From assembly GCA_963817635.1 (NCBI GenBank), contig CAWFPR010000004.1, forward strand, positions 1 to 64,000: 64,000 nt of DNA, given 5' to 3'. The DNA comes from CAWFPR01 sp963817635 (GTDB lineage Bacteria > Acidobacteriota > Vicinamibacteria > Vicinamibacterales > 2-12-FULL-66-21). The notes under the pieces were generated by a model, which was not told where the DNA came from, made no database searches, and saw nothing but the letters and a program-made list of their open reading frames with translations. Both the position numbers and the translations under genes were made by a program. Of this stretch, positions 31,129-40,445 are shown piece after piece; the first letter of the stretch is position 1, and each line of letters starts with the position of its first letter.

Positions 31129-33104
31129 ATGAACCGCCTGTCTCTCGCCGTCGTCCTGGTGTGTCTGTGCGGCGCGTTCGCCGGCGCATCCCGGCAACAA
31201 CAGAACCCGCCGCAGGAGCGGCCCCCGGTCTTCCGCGCCGGCGCGCATTTCGTGCGGGTGGACACCTATCCCACCCGGGACGGCCACATCATCGAAGGCC
31301 TCACGCCGGACGATTTCGACGTGCTCGAGGACGGCAAGCCGCAGGCGATCGACACCTTCCAGTTCATCCGGTTCGACGCCTTCACGACCGACGAGGAACG
31401 GCGCGATCCGAACTCGCAGCGGGAGGCGTTCGCGCTCGCCGCCGATCCCGCCTATCGCGTGTTCGTGTTGTATCTGGATGCCTATCATGTGAACCTCACC
31501 GGTTCGCACACCCTGCGCCAGCCGCTCGTGAACATGCTCCAGCGGATCCTCGGCCCGCGCGATCTGTTCGGCATGCTGACGCCCCGGCAGATGCCGAAGG
31601 ATCTGATCCTGGGCCGGCAGGCGCTCATGATCGAGGAGCAGCTCGCGAACTGGACGTGGGGGCTTCAGGGCCGGCTCGAGCCGGAGCCCGAGGACCTCGA
31701 ACTGCAGGCGTGCGGGCTCGAGGCCCTCATCCCGCGGCGACAGCTCGACAAAGTGTTCTCGGATCTCGAAGGGCTCGTCGCATTGCTTGGAGACATCCGC
31801 CAGGAGCGGAAGAACATCCTCGTGTTCTCGCGCGGCTGGGTGCTGCCGGGACCGGATGACGGGCTTCGCGGCACGAACACCGGCTACATCGCGCCACCCG
31901 TGGGAATCACCAACGCCGGCAAGATCACGCTCGGCACGGCACGCGCTGGTGCGCCGAACGCGCGGTGGTGCCAGGACGAACTCCAGCGCCTCGCGCCGAT
32001 CGACTTCCGCAACCGCCACCGGGAATTGATGCGCGCCGCTCGCGAGGCGAACGTCGCGTTCTATCCCGTGAACCCGACGGGACTCGAAGCCGCCACGACC
32101 CTCGAAGGGAAATCGACAAGATCACCCAGCGCAACGACCGGCTGCTCGAACTGGCCGGCAACACGGACGGCGTGGCGGTGATCAACTCGAACGATCTCAC
32201 GCCGGGCCTTACGCGCATCGGCAACGATCTCGCGGCGTACTACGTGCTCGGCTACTACACGACGAACACGAAGTGGGACGGGGGTGTGCGCAAGATCACC
32301 GTCAAGTTGAAGAAGACGAAGGAAACGGTGCGCGCGCGCCGCGAGTACCGCGCGCCGACCGAAGCCGAGATGGAGAGCATGCGCGCGGCGACGTCCGCGG
32401 CCAGCACGCCGGCGCCGTCGGGGCCCACGCCTGAGAGGGCGCTTGGCGAACTCGCGCGGCTGAGCCCGTCGGCGATGCTCCTGGCTCACGGCGCGGCATT
32501 GCCCGGCGAGGTGGTCGTCGCCGCCGAACTCGCTGCGGCCTCCGTCGAGGTGGGCCGATGGAAGACCGGCGGCGACGTCGAGGTGGTCGTCAGCGGTGCC
32601 GACGGCGGGAACGCCGGCACGGCTCAGGGCCGGATCGAGCCGGGAGCCCGAGCCACGCTGGTGCACGTGCCGGTCTCGGCCGCCGGTCCCTGGAAAGCAT
32701 CGGTCCGGCTTCGCGCCAGCGGCGAAATCGACCTGTTCGATCGCATCAACATCCCGGTGCCGGCCGGACTCGTGGGGGATCCGCTCGCGTATCGCGCGAC
32801 GCCGGCGCCTGCTTCGCCGCTCCGCCCGGTGGGCGCGTTCCAGTTCCGCCGCACCGAACGGATCCACGTGGACTGGCCGGTGCTCCGCCCGCTCGATCGG
32901 CGCGACGCGCGTCTTCTCGGACGGGACGGCAAGCCGCTCGCGCTCCAGGTCAACGTCGGCGAGCGCGACGTTGACGGCCACGGGACGGTCGGCATCGACC
33001 TCAATCTGGCTCCGCTGACGGCCGGCGACTACGTCATCGAACTCACGGCTGCGGCCGGAGCCGACACCGACCGGAAGCTCCTCGCGTTCCGCGTGGTCCG
33101 CTAG
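31129..33104 (+). CDS. Secreted VWFA-related protein of acidobacterial type, one frameshift
   Basis: Signal peptide MNRLSLAVVLVCLCGAFAGA, then VRVDTYPTRDGHIIEGLTPDDFDVLEDGK, which is the entry motif of the acidobacterial VWFA-related family (TIGR03436). The VWA core reads YRVFVLYLDAYHVNL; the MIDAS DxSxS is replaced by DAYHV, so metal binding is doubtful. One indel near 32110 joins LEGEIDKITQRNDRLLELAG and leads to LAAYYVLGYYTTNTKWDGGV, then a C-terminal extension of beta sequence. About 658 residues. GAGGAG lies 8 bp before ATG 31129. Secreted or periplasmic; role unknown in this group, where many paralogues exist. Confidence 0.85.
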
Positions 33105-33236
33105 GCCAGGGGAGCGTCCTGAGGCGGTCACCCGGAGAGCGCGGGAGACAATCAAGGGAATAATCGACGGGCGTCCGGTGATTATGCTTCGAGTGCACAA
33201 CCGAATTTGCGCCAGGACATCTGACAACTGCCCGCT

Positions 33237-33794
33237 GTGACCGTAGATACCGACCCGGATCGTCGCTGGAGGGCCTTCGAAGCCGAAGCGATGCCGCACG
33301 TCGATCGGCTGTTCCGCCACGCGATGTGGCTGGAGCGGAATCGCGCCGAGGCGGAGGATCTCGTGCAGGAAACGCTGGTGCAGGCGCTCAAGTCCTTCCA
33401 GCGTTTCACGCCGGGGACGAACTGTCGCGCCTGGCTGCTGTCGATCCTGCAGCACGTGCGCGCGAACCGCCAGCGCCAGCAGGGACGCCTGGTCATGGAT
33501 GCGAGCATGGAAGAGCGCCTGGAGCACGTCGTGGCATTCGTGCCGCCGATACCCGAGCGTCTGACCGATGAGGACATGCTCCTGGCGCTGCGACAGATCC
33601 CGCAGCACCATCAGGAGGTCATCCTGCTCTGCGACGTGGAAGACCTGACCTACAAGGAGATCGCCGCGGCGCTCGACGTACCGATCGGCACGGTCATGTC
33701 GCGCCTTCACCGCGGCCGTGAACTGCTCCGGGTCGAACTGGCGCGCGCCGGAGCCGGGCCCGCCAGCATCGACCGGAAGAGAGAGGCACGTTGA
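33237..33794 (+). CDS. ECF-type RNA polymerase sigma factor
   Basis: Intact, 185 residues. Region 2 HAMWLERNRAEAEDLVQETL and VQALKSFQRFTPGTNCRAWL; region 4 VILLCDVEDLTYKEIAAALD and VPIGTVMSRLHRGRELLRVE (helix-turn-helix). GTG at 33237 is used; a shorter form from ATG 33291 would lose part of region 2. The stop is followed directly by the anti-sigma gene, so the pair is co-expressed. It directs RNA polymerase to stress or envelope genes; the trigger is unknown. Confidence 0.9.
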   Translation: MTVDTDPDRRWRAFEAEAMPHVDRLFRHAMWLERNRAEAEDLVQETLVQALKSFQRFTPGTNCRAWLLSILQHVRANRQRQQGRLVMDASMEERLEHVVAFVPPIPERLTDEDMLLALRQIPQHHQEVILLCDVEDLTYKEIAAALDVPIGTVMSRLHRGRELLRVELARAGAGPASIDRKREAR

Positions 33795-33796
33795 TC

Positions 33797-34570
33797 ATGC
33801 AGTGCCGGGACGTGCGTGAACTGGCCGACTCGTTCCTGACCGAACAGCTCCTGGTCGAGACCACGCACGAACTCGTTCGCCACCTGGAGACCTGTCCGGA
33901 CTGCCGTGCCGACATCGCGGACCGCCGTGCGTTGCGGGCGCGACTGCGCACGGCGCTGGCGGGCGCCGGGGACCTGCAGCCGCGGCCGGAGTTCGCGGCG
34001 GAACTGGAGGCGACACTCCGGCCTTCCCGGAGCGGCGTCTCGCGACGGTCGGTGCTCCAGTCGTGGTGGGCGCTCGCCGCCGGTGTCGTGCTGGCCGCCG
34101 GCGGCGGCCTGTTCGTGCGCGATGCACGCTCGCGCTCGCGCCTGTTGGCTATGGCGCGCGAGGCCGCGGGCGATCACCAGAACTGTGCCGTGAAGTTCGC
34201 GCTGGCAGAACCCCCGATTCCGCTCGAGGAGGCGGCGCGGCGCTATGGCGCCCCCTACGGCGCGCTCGCGACGTTCGAAGTGCCGGCACTCGACAGTCCG
34301 GTCGAGACGCTCGCGCGCCACTCGTGTGTCTATGGAGGCCGCCGGTTCGGCCACGTCGTCCTCCGTTTCCGCGGCGCGGTCGTGTCGCTGCTGGTCACCG
34401 AAGGCGCGCCGCCCACGACAGCGGAGCTGGAATCCCCCGACGGCGGACCAGCCGTGGCGTCGTTCCCGGCGGGGCGTTTCGTGGCGTTCGTCGTCGCGGA
34501 TCTCGACGGCCCCCGGGTCCTGCGGCTCGCGCAGGCGCTCGCGGATCCGCTCTCCAGACAGCTGGCCTGA
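33797..34570 (+). CDS. Zinc-type (ZAS) anti-sigma factor, membrane anchored
   Basis: Intact, about 257 residues. The N-terminal domain has HLETCPDC (His-x3-Cys-x2-Cys), the zinc anti-sigma signature that clamps an ECF factor. One membrane helix follows near residue 95 (WWALAAGVVLAAGGGLFV) after a twin-Arg-like SRRSVLQSW. The extracytoplasmic part contains two cysteines (HQNCAVKF and HSCVYGGR) that could form a disulfide and sense redox or metal. ATG at 33797 is preferred over TTG 33791. It holds the upstream sigma factor at the membrane (family knowledge); the signal is inferred. Confidence 0.85.
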   Translation: MQCRDVRELADSFLTEQLLVETTHELVRHLETCPDCRADIADRRALRARLRTALAGAGDLQPRPEFAAELEATLRPSRSGVSRRSVLQSWWALAAGVVLAAGGGLFVRDARSRSRLLAMAREAAGDHQNCAVKFALAEPPIPLEEAARRYGAPYGALATFEVPALDSPVETLARHSCVYGGRRFGHVVLRFRGAVVSLLVTEGAPPTTAELESPDGGPAVASFPAGRFVAFVVADLDGPRVLRLAQALADPLSRQLA

Positions 34571-34731
34571 TCGAACCCGCCCCGCGACGTCCGTCGCCGT
34601 CACGCTTCGTGCCCGCCCCGTTGCATGCTCCGCCTGCCGAATCGTCGATGGAATATTCCGCAGCCTCCCGGAGATATACGCCTTCGGACGCGCGATACCC
34701 GTGCGGGCACACTTTCGCAAGGAGGGACGAT

Positions 34732-35817
34732 ATGTCCAGGTTGATGGCACTGTGCGGCGCGGCGGCGCTGCTGGTTCTTTCCGCGGCCGTCTCGACGGCC
34801 GACGCATCGCCGCATGGCCGCACGCTGGCCGTGACCATGACCAACGACGCAACCGCGAATCGGATTCTCGTGTACGACGCGAGCACGAATGCATTGATCC
34901 AGACGCTGTCCACCCACGGACAGGGCGGCGTCGGCGGCAACGCCCGAGGCGTCGCGCAGTACGACGGCGAGCTCTTCGCGGCCGTGAACAACGGATCCGG
35001 CACCGTCGCCCTGTTCAGCCGCGTGGGCAACCGCCTCAAGTTCGACAAGCTGGTGACGACGACGAGCGCACCGGTCAGTATCGATTTCGGCAACGACCAC
35101 ATGTACGTCGCCGGAACGACGACCGTCGATTCGTTCGTGCTGCATCACGACAACGTCGGCTGGCTCGACGGGACGGGCCTCCTGGAAGTGGCTGGCGGAG
35201 GCGTGCCACCGGCCGGCAGCACGGCCCAGGTGGGAGTTCTCGACAAGCGGCACCTGCTCGTGACGCTGAAGACGGATCCGGATCCCGGCACCGTGGATAT
35301 CGTCGCGCTTCATGACGGCGCGGTGAGCGGAGCCGCGCCGGTGGCGGTATCGGCCCCCGCGGGCACGCTCACACCGTTCGGCTTCGCTGTCTATCCGGAC
35401 GGAACCGCCGTCATCACGCTGGCGCATTCCGGCCAGAACGGCCTGTTCCGCGACGGCGCGTTCAGTGCGGTCGTTCCCCTCGGACAGGCGGCGCCGTGCT
35501 GGTCAACCCGCGTCGGGAAGTACATCTTCATCGCCAACACCGCGAGCGGGACCATCAGCCGCGTAGTCGGCACGGGCAACAACGTGTTCACGGACGGCCT
35601 CGTCGCGGCCAGCGTCCCGACCGGAGGACCGTCGGACATCGATGCCCGCGAGGGCGTGCTGGGCGTGATCGACCACGGCGCGGGCGAATCCCACCTCACG
35701 CTGTTCACCTACAACCGGTTCGGTGAGTTGACCGCCAGCGGGAGCGCGATCACGCTGGGTGTGCCCAACGCCAACGGCGTGGCCATCATGCCGGCCGGCG
35801 ATCGCGACGACCGCTGA
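34732..35817 (+). CDS. Secreted beta-propeller-like protein
   Basis: Intact, 361 residues. Signal peptide MSRLMALCGAAALLVLSAAVSTADA, followed by repeated strands as in lactonase/cyclase-type seven-bladed propellers (NRILVYDASTNALIQTLSTH, GTVALFSRVGNRLKFDKLV, GKYIFIANTASGTISRVVG, LFTYNRFGELTASGSAITLG, PNANGVAIMP). No catalytic residue can be assigned. AAGGAGGG lies 8 bp before the ATG. Located downstream of the ECF/anti-sigma pair, it may be one of its targets (inference from position). Exported to periplasm or outside. Confidence 0.75.
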   Translation: MSRLMALCGAAALLVLSAAVSTADASPHGRTLAVTMTNDATANRILVYDASTNALIQTLSTHGQGGVGGNARGVAQYDGELFAAVNNGSGTVALFSRVGNRLKFDKLVTTTSAPVSIDFGNDHMYVAGTTTVDSFVLHHDNVGWLDGTGLLEVAGGGVPPAGSTAQVGVLDKRHLLVTLKTDPDPGTVDIVALHDGAVSGAAPVAVSAPAGTLTPFGFAVYPDGTAVITLAHSGQNGLFRDGAFSAVVPLGQAAPCWSTRVGKYIFIANTASGTISRVVGTGNNVFTDGLVAASVPTGGPSDIDAREGVLGVIDHGAGESHLTLFTYNRFGELTASGSAITLGVPNANGVAIMPAGDRDDR

Positions 35818-35831
35818 GGCCATCAGTCCGC

Positions 35832-35861
35832 CTGCAGGGTGCCTCGCGAGGTACCCTGCAG
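35832..35861 (+). terminator. Hairpin after the propeller gene
   Basis: CTGCAGGGTGCCTCGCGAGG followed by TACCCTGCAG folds into a near-perfect stem. It starts 15 bp after the stop codon. No T-run follows. Confidence 0.4.
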
Positions 35862-35888
35862 CGGTCGTGATCCCACTGACGAGCTGAC

Positions 35889-35923
35889 GGCCGGATCCTC
35901 TGGTTCCGGCCGAGTTGTGTTTT
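35889..35923 (+). terminator. Probable rho-independent terminator
   Basis: GGCCGGATCC-TCT-GGTTCCGGCC (35889-35911), a 10-bp stem with one mismatch, is followed by GAGTTGTGTTTT. The T-rich tail makes this the best intrinsic terminator in the window; it would end transcription of the propeller gene. Confidence 0.6.
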
Positions 35924-36095
35924 CCGACTACCGGGAACAATCGACATCCTTCATGACGGACTCACCGGCGAATTCCGCGAGACTGCACGTGTTTTTCGCG
36001 GCGGACGCGGGCACAGCCGTTGCTCGATGCAGACCGTCGCACGAGCAACACGTCTGCGCGACGAGGCGTCACGCAGACGCCAGGGAGGTTATGTC

Positions 36096-36617
36096 ATGAG
36101 TGTGAAAATCCTGTCGGCATCCGTGGTTGCGGCAGCCCTCGCCGTGGGCGCCCACGCGCAGGCCCAGCAGCAGCCGCCGGCCCAGCAGCCCCAGACCAGC
36201 CAGATGGCAAACGCGAAAGCGATCACCATCGTAGGCTGCGTCGCGAAGGAATCGGACGTGCTCGAGGCACAGGCGTCCGCCAGCCCGGGCATGGGCGACG
36301 AGTTCGTCCTGACCCATGCCTGGCTCAAGACGTCCGAATCTCCGATGGGGTCGGAGGCGAAGTCCGACGCCCCGGCGAACAGCTTGGGCAAGGTGTACCG
36401 CACGACCGGCGACAAGGAAGAGTCGCTGAAGACCTACGTCGGCCAGCGCGTGCAGATCACGGGCATGTTCAAGGACGCCGAGGATGCGACGCGTGAGCTT
36501 GGCGCCACCGGCACCAGCGGTTCGAGCGCCGCGCCGAAGCCGACCATCGAGAACACGCCCGAGTTCACGATCCAGTCGGTGACCCCGACGAGCGGATCGT
36601 GCACGCCCGCGAAGTAG
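36096..36617 (+). CDS. Secreted hypothetical protein
   Basis: Intact, 173 residues, not recognised by name. Signal peptide MSVKILSASVVAAALAVGAHAQA, a Gln/Pro-rich linker, then AITIVGCVAKESDVLEAQ and LKTYVGQRVQITGMFKDAED, a short beta domain of the OB-like kind seen in small secreted proteins of Acidobacteria (for instance with GCV and VGxRVxxTG motifs). GGGAGG lies 10 bp before ATG 36096. It stands between two terminator-like hairpins as a single gene. Function unknown. Confidence 0.7.
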   Translation: MSVKILSASVVAAALAVGAHAQAQQQPPAQQPQTSQMANAKAITIVGCVAKESDVLEAQASASPGMGDEFVLTHAWLKTSESPMGSEAKSDAPANSLGKVYRTTGDKEESLKTYVGQRVQITGMFKDAEDATRELGATGTSGSSAAPKPTIENTPEFTIQSVTPTSGSCTPAK

Positions 36618-36647
36618 GTACGGTCCGAACCCACGACTATCAGACGC

Positions 36648-36680
36648 ACGAACGCCTGACCCCTGCGGTCGGGCGTTCGT
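36648..36680. terminator. Bidirectional hairpin between convergent genes
   Basis: ACGAACGCCTGACC-CCTGC-GGTCGGGCGTTCGT, a 14-bp stem with one mismatch, lies 31 bp after the secreted-protein stop and 51 bp from the end of the convergent ADOP permease gene. It suits termination from both sides. Confidence 0.55.
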
Positions 36681-36730
36681 GGGTACGGCAGAACCTCCGC
36701 GCGCGGTCAGCCGGGCGACGCGCGGCCGCT

Positions 36731-39400
36731 CTACTCGGTCCTGAGCGCCGCAACCGGGGCGATGCGTGTCGCGCGCCGTGCCGGGGCCACCGTGGCGGCA
36801 ACGGCGATCAGGGCCAGCGCCGCGACCGAGAGCGCGAGCGTCGTCGGATCCGCCGGCGCGATCCCGTAGAGCAGGGCGCCGACCGCCGGTGCCGCAGCCA
36901 GCGACAGCGCAATGCCGACGGCCGCGCCGATCGCCACCAGGATGGCGGTCTCCTTCACCATGAGTCGCGCGATGTCCAATGACGTGGCGCCGAGCGCCAT
37001 GCGTACGCCGATCTCGTTCGTGCGCCGCGTGACTGTGTACGCGACGAGACCGTAGAGACCGACGACCGTCAGCAGCGTCGCGAGCGCGCCGAAACCGCCC
37101 GACAGCACCGCCAGCAGACGGTCGCGCGCCAGCGTTTCGTCAATCCTCTCGGCGAGCGCCGAGTAGGCGACGCCGATCCGCGGATCCATGCTCGCCAGGG
37201 CACTCGTGATGGCGGCGGAGGTCGTCCCGGCCGGCAGCGACGAGCGGACGACGACGCGCAGATACGCCTGCGGCGGCGACTGGGCGTCGGCCAGATAGAC
37301 CAGCCCCTGGGGAGGCTCGCGCAGGTCTGCGTATGTCGAGTTTTTCACGACGCCGACGATCTCGAACGTTTTCGCGTCGGGCGTGCCGGGCACTGGCTCG
37401 CGCGTCAACCGCGCGCCCACGACACGGCCGTCGGGCGCCAGCGCCCGCGCGAGCGCCTCGCTGACGATCGCCTTCGGCGACGACGAGGGGGTGTCGCGTT
37501 CGTCGAAATCCCGGCCGGCGACGAAGGGAATTCCCATCGTCGTGAAGTACTCGGGTCCGACGGTGTTCCAGCGCGCGTCGAGCCGTTGATTCGAGCGGCC
37601 CTCCGGCCAGACCGTGTTGGTCCGGCTCATTCCGCTGATCGGCACGACCTGGACCGCTGCGGCCGCCTGGACCCCCGGCAGGTGACGCAGCCGGTCCACC
37701 AGTTCCCGTTGGAACACCAGCCTGCGATCGGCGGGCATGTCGACCCGGCGGAAGTTGATGCCCGCGACGAGGACACCGCGCGCATCGAAGCCGGGATCGA
37801 TCGACGCGAGCCTCTCGAGGCTGCGCACGAACAGGATCGAGCCGAAGAGGAGCAGCAGCGAGAGCGCGACCTGCGCGACGACGAGCCCGCGTCGCAGGCC
37901 GACGGTCTCGCGGCCTGCCGTGCCGCCCCGGACCGTCTCGCGCGCCATCGCGCCGGCCGTGACGCGCGTGCTCTTCAGCGCCGGCGCCAGGCTGAAGAGC
38001 AGGCTCGTGAGCAGCGCCACCGCGATTGCGAACGCGACCACGACCGGGTCGAGCCGCAGGGTGAGCTGCACGTCGGAGCCACCTGGATCGAGCAGGGCGA
38101 TCAGCGCGTGGCCGAGGGTGGTGGCGAGGAGGAGCGCGCCGAGGCCGCCGATTGCAGAGAGGACGAGTCCCTCGGTCAGTAACTGTCGCACGACCCGCCC
38201 GCGTGATGCGCCGAGGCCGAGGCGCACCGCGAACTCGCGCCGACGCGCCGTTGCGCGCGCAAGCAGCAGGTTGGCCAGGTTTGCGCACGCGATGAGGAGC
38301 ACGAGACTCGCCAGTGCGAGCAGCAGCCACAGGGGCGAGCCGTACGTTTCACGCAGCTGAGAGATGCCGGCCCCTCCCGGATCGGCCGTGAGCGTGAGTC
38401 CCAGGTAGTCGGTGACGCTGGCTGCCGGATAGTCCGCCGGGAGCGTCGCACGAAAGAGCTCCGGAGAGGCCGACTCCAGGTAGGCGCGCGCTCGCGACAC
38501 CGACCAGCCCGGCTTCAGGCGGCCGAAGACGCTCAGCCACCACTCGGTGCCGCGCGCAAGTCGGCCGCTTCCGTCGTCGCTGAAGATGGGGTCGGCGCAA
38601 ATCGGGAGCGCGACGTCGAAGGAGCGACCGACCTCCATGCCGTGGAAGCCTGGCGGCGCCACGCCCACGATCTCGGCACGGTGCGCGCCCAGGGCGAGCG
38701 CCTGCCCGAGCACGGCCGGGTTGCCGCCATATGCGCGCTGCCAGAAGCCGTAACCGAGGACGGCCCTCGCCGGACAGCCGGGACGGTCGTCCGCGCGATC
38801 GAGCAGGCGGCCGATCGCAGGTTGTACGCCGAGCCCGTCGAAGAACCCGCCGCTCACCCAGAGGCCGTTCGCGTATCGGGTCTCTCCGCCGTCCGAGAGG
38901 CTGAACGTGTCGCCGCCCCACGCGAAGAGCGTGGCAAAGGCCATCTGCCGCGCGCGCATCGCGTCCCAGATCGGGTTGGTCACGGCGTCATGCCACGTCC
39001 AGCGCGCGCCGCGCACGTGATCCATGTCGGTGAGGTGCACCTCGATGAGCCGCGCGGGATCGGCCACCGGCAGCGCCCTCAGCCGCACCGCATCGACGAT
39101 GGCAAAGATCGCCGTGTTCGCCCCGATGCCGAGCGCGAGCGAGACGATCGCCACCGTCGCGAAGCCCGGGTTGCGCCGGAACGTGCGCAGGGCGTAGCGA
39201 ACGTCCTGCGCGAGCCGCTCCAGCCAGCGGCGTCCCCAGACGTCCCGGGTCGCCTCCTGGATGTGGGAGACGTTGCCGAGTTGACGTCGCGCTCCCGCGG
39301 CCGCATCGTCTGGCGGCTCGCCGCGGCCGATCCGATCGGCGGTCGCCATCTCTATGTGGCTCCGCAGCTCATCGCGCAGGTCCTCGTCTCGCCGGCTCAT
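36731..39400 (-). CDS. ADOP family permease (MacB-like duplicated permease)
   Basis: Intact, 889 residues. A cytoplasmic prefix (MSRRDEDLRDELRSHIEMAT) precedes the first FtsX/MacB unit: TM1 TVAIVSLALGIGANTAIFAI, MacB periplasmic domain, TMs PLWLLLALASLVLLIACANL and onward. The second unit repeats the pattern (RRGLVVAQVALSLLLLFGSI, GGFGALATLLTVVGLYGLVA, RRTNEIGVRMALGATSLDIA). This duplicated architecture without its own ATPase is the acidobacterial duplicated orphan permease. It overlaps the PadR gene (ATGA), so the regulator and permease form one transcription unit. The substrate is unknown. Confidence 0.9.
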   Translation of the reverse strand: MSRRDEDLRDELRSHIEMATADRIGRGEPPDDAAAGARRQLGNVSHIQEATRDVWGRRWLERLAQDVRYALRTFRRNPGFATVAIVSLALGIGANTAIFAIVDAVRLRALPVADPARLIEVHLTDMDHVRGARWTWHDAVTNPIWDAMRARQMAFATLFAWGGDTFSLSDGGETRYANGLWVSGGFFDGLGVQPAIGRLLDRADDRPGCPARAVLGYGFWQRAYGGNPAVLGQALALGAHRAEIVGVAPPGFHGMEVGRSFDVALPICADPIFSDDGSGRLARGTEWWLSVFGRLKPGWSVSRARAYLESASPELFRATLPADYPAASVTDYLGLTLTADPGGAGISQLRETYGSPLWLLLALASLVLLIACANLANLLLARATARRREFAVRLGLGASRGRVVRQLLTEGLVLSAIGGLGALLLATTLGHALIALLDPGGSDVQLTLRLDPVVVAFAIAVALLTSLLFSLAPALKSTRVTAGAMARETVRGGTAGRETVGLRRGLVVAQVALSLLLLFGSILFVRSLERLASIDPGFDARGVLVAGINFRRVDMPADRRLVFQRELVDRLRHLPGVQAAAAVQVVPISGMSRTNTVWPEGRSNQRLDARWNTVGPEYFTTMGIPFVAGRDFDERDTPSSSPKAIVSEALARALAPDGRVVGARLTREPVPGTPDAKTFEIVGVVKNSTYADLREPPQGLVYLADAQSPPQAYLRVVVRSSLPAGTTSAAITSALASMDPRIGVAYSALAERIDETLARDRLLAVLSGGFGALATLLTVVGLYGLVAYTVTRRTNEIGVRMALGATSLDIARLMVKETAILVAIGAAVGIALSLAAAPAVGALLYGIAPADPTTLALSVAALALIAVAATVAPARRATRIAPVAALRTE

Positions 39401-39759
39401 GATGTGCTCTCGCTGGGCCGGGCGAGGATGCCGCCGATCGCCTGGACAATCCGGTCCCACCGCGAGCGTTCAACGGCGAGCTGCCGGCGACCGGCCGCGG
39501 TGAGCCGATAGACGCGCGTGCGCTGCTTGTTCGCCGAGAGCTCCCATGCGGCCGCCACGAGCTTTTGCTTCTCGAGCCGATGGAGCGCCGGGTAGAGCGA
39601 TCCGGTATCGACCTGGAGCACGTCGCTCGAGCCGGCCTGAATCGCCTGGGCGATGCCGTAGCCGTGGCGCGGTCCCCACTGGAGGGTCTGCAGGATGAGG
39701 AGGTCGAGCGTGCCCTGGAGCAGCTCGATGCGGTTCTCGTAGCGTTCGCGCCTTGGCAT
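39397..39759 (-). CDS. PadR family transcriptional regulator
   Basis: Intact, 120 residues. Typical PadR winged helix: ELLQGTLDLLILQTLQWGPR, HGYGIAQAIQAGSSDVLQVD, TGSLYPALHRLEKQKLVAAA and RTRVYRLTAAGRRQLAVERS. ADOP-linked PadR proteins of this kind usually repress their own permease operon. Upstream lie two dyads covering the promoter. The start at 39759 leaves a leader of only about 6 nt. Confidence 0.92.
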   Translation of the reverse strand: MPRRERYENRIELLQGTLDLLILQTLQWGPRHGYGIAQAIQAGSSDVLQVDTGSLYPALHRLEKQKLVAAAWELSANKQRTRVYRLTAAGRRQLAVERSRWDRIVQAIGGILARPSESTS

Positions 39760-39763
39760 ATGG

Positions 39764-39803
39764 GTGTAGGTAATCTACACCCATGGGTGGAGATTGTCTA
39801 CAC
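39764..39803 (-). promoter_or_regulatory. PadR-ADOP promoter with two operator dyads
   Basis: Two 17-bp dyads, GTGTAG-N5-CTACAC (39764-39780) and GTGGAG-N5-CTACAC (39787-39803), are 23 bp apart centre to centre. On the minus strand they contain TAGACA (39795-39800), a 17-bp spacer and TAGATT (39772-39777), so a regulator bound here would block both promoter boxes. This is probably the PadR operator. Confidence 0.6.
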
Positions 39804-39959
39804 CCCTGGCTGCCGCACCCCGGCTGCTTCACCATCCGGCGCTGATACGACGGCCTGCATGGAGCTCCAGGTGTGGATTCGATCGTTGCGGGCGGGATCG
39901 GGGCGTTTCGGCGAGACGGGCTGGCGCCGGATTCAGGCGCGCACCCCTGAGGCGGAGGA

Positions 39960-39983
39960 GGTCGGGACTGTCACTTCCCGACC
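39960..39983 (-). terminator. Hairpin downstream of tRNA-Asp
   Basis: GGTCGGGA-N8-TCCCGACC, a perfect 8-bp stem, lies about 40 bp beyond the 3' end of the minus-strand tRNA-Asp gene. It may end the tRNA transcript. No T-run. Confidence 0.35.
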
Positions 39984-40020
39984 CTGTTTCGATAAACCGC
40001 TGATGCTAAATAACTTAGTG

Positions 40021-40097
<77 letters not shown>

Positions 40098-40184
40098 ACT
40101 CCGCAGCTTCGCGGGTTCCGCCGCTCGCTGCTCGCAGCTTCGGCGAGATATTTCATTCCGTCCCGACCTCCCCAGCCGAAAGGC

Positions 40185-40260
40185 TGGTGGGCGGTACAGG
40201 ACTCGAACCTGTGACAGCCGGCGTGTAAAGCCGGTGCTCTACCAACTGAGCTAACCGCCC
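40185..40260 (-). tRNA. tRNA-Val (TAC)
   Basis: Reverse complement: GGGCGGT acceptor, D-arm AGCTCAGTTGGTAGAGC, anticodon arm CCGGCTTTACACGCCGG with anticodon TAC, T-arm CAGGTTCGAGTCCTG, and an encoded CCA end (40185-40187). 76 nt. It is transcribed before tRNA-Asp, with 87 bp between them. Confidence 0.95.
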
Positions 40261-40262
40261 CG

Positions 40263-40376
40263 CCTACGCGCCGACTTCGCCTATCGCTTCGGCGCGGCAG
40301 GCCCCCCTACGCGCTGACTTCGCCTATCGCTTCGGCGCGGCAGGCTCCTGCGCATGACTTCGCCCATCGCTTCGGG
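40263..40376. repeat. Short tandem repeat upstream of tRNA-Val
   Basis: About 2.7 copies of a 43-bp unit beginning CCTACGCGCYGACTTCGCCT (40263, 40306, and a partial copy near 40356). Each full copy can form a GCGCCGA/TCGGCGC hairpin. They lie between the stop of the methyltransferase-like gene and the tRNA genes. Confidence 0.6.
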
Positions 40377-40445
40377 CGCCCCCGGCGCACACGCCGACGC
40401 CGAACCCAAACACTGATTATATGGGTCGGTGAGCGGCCGCGTCAA

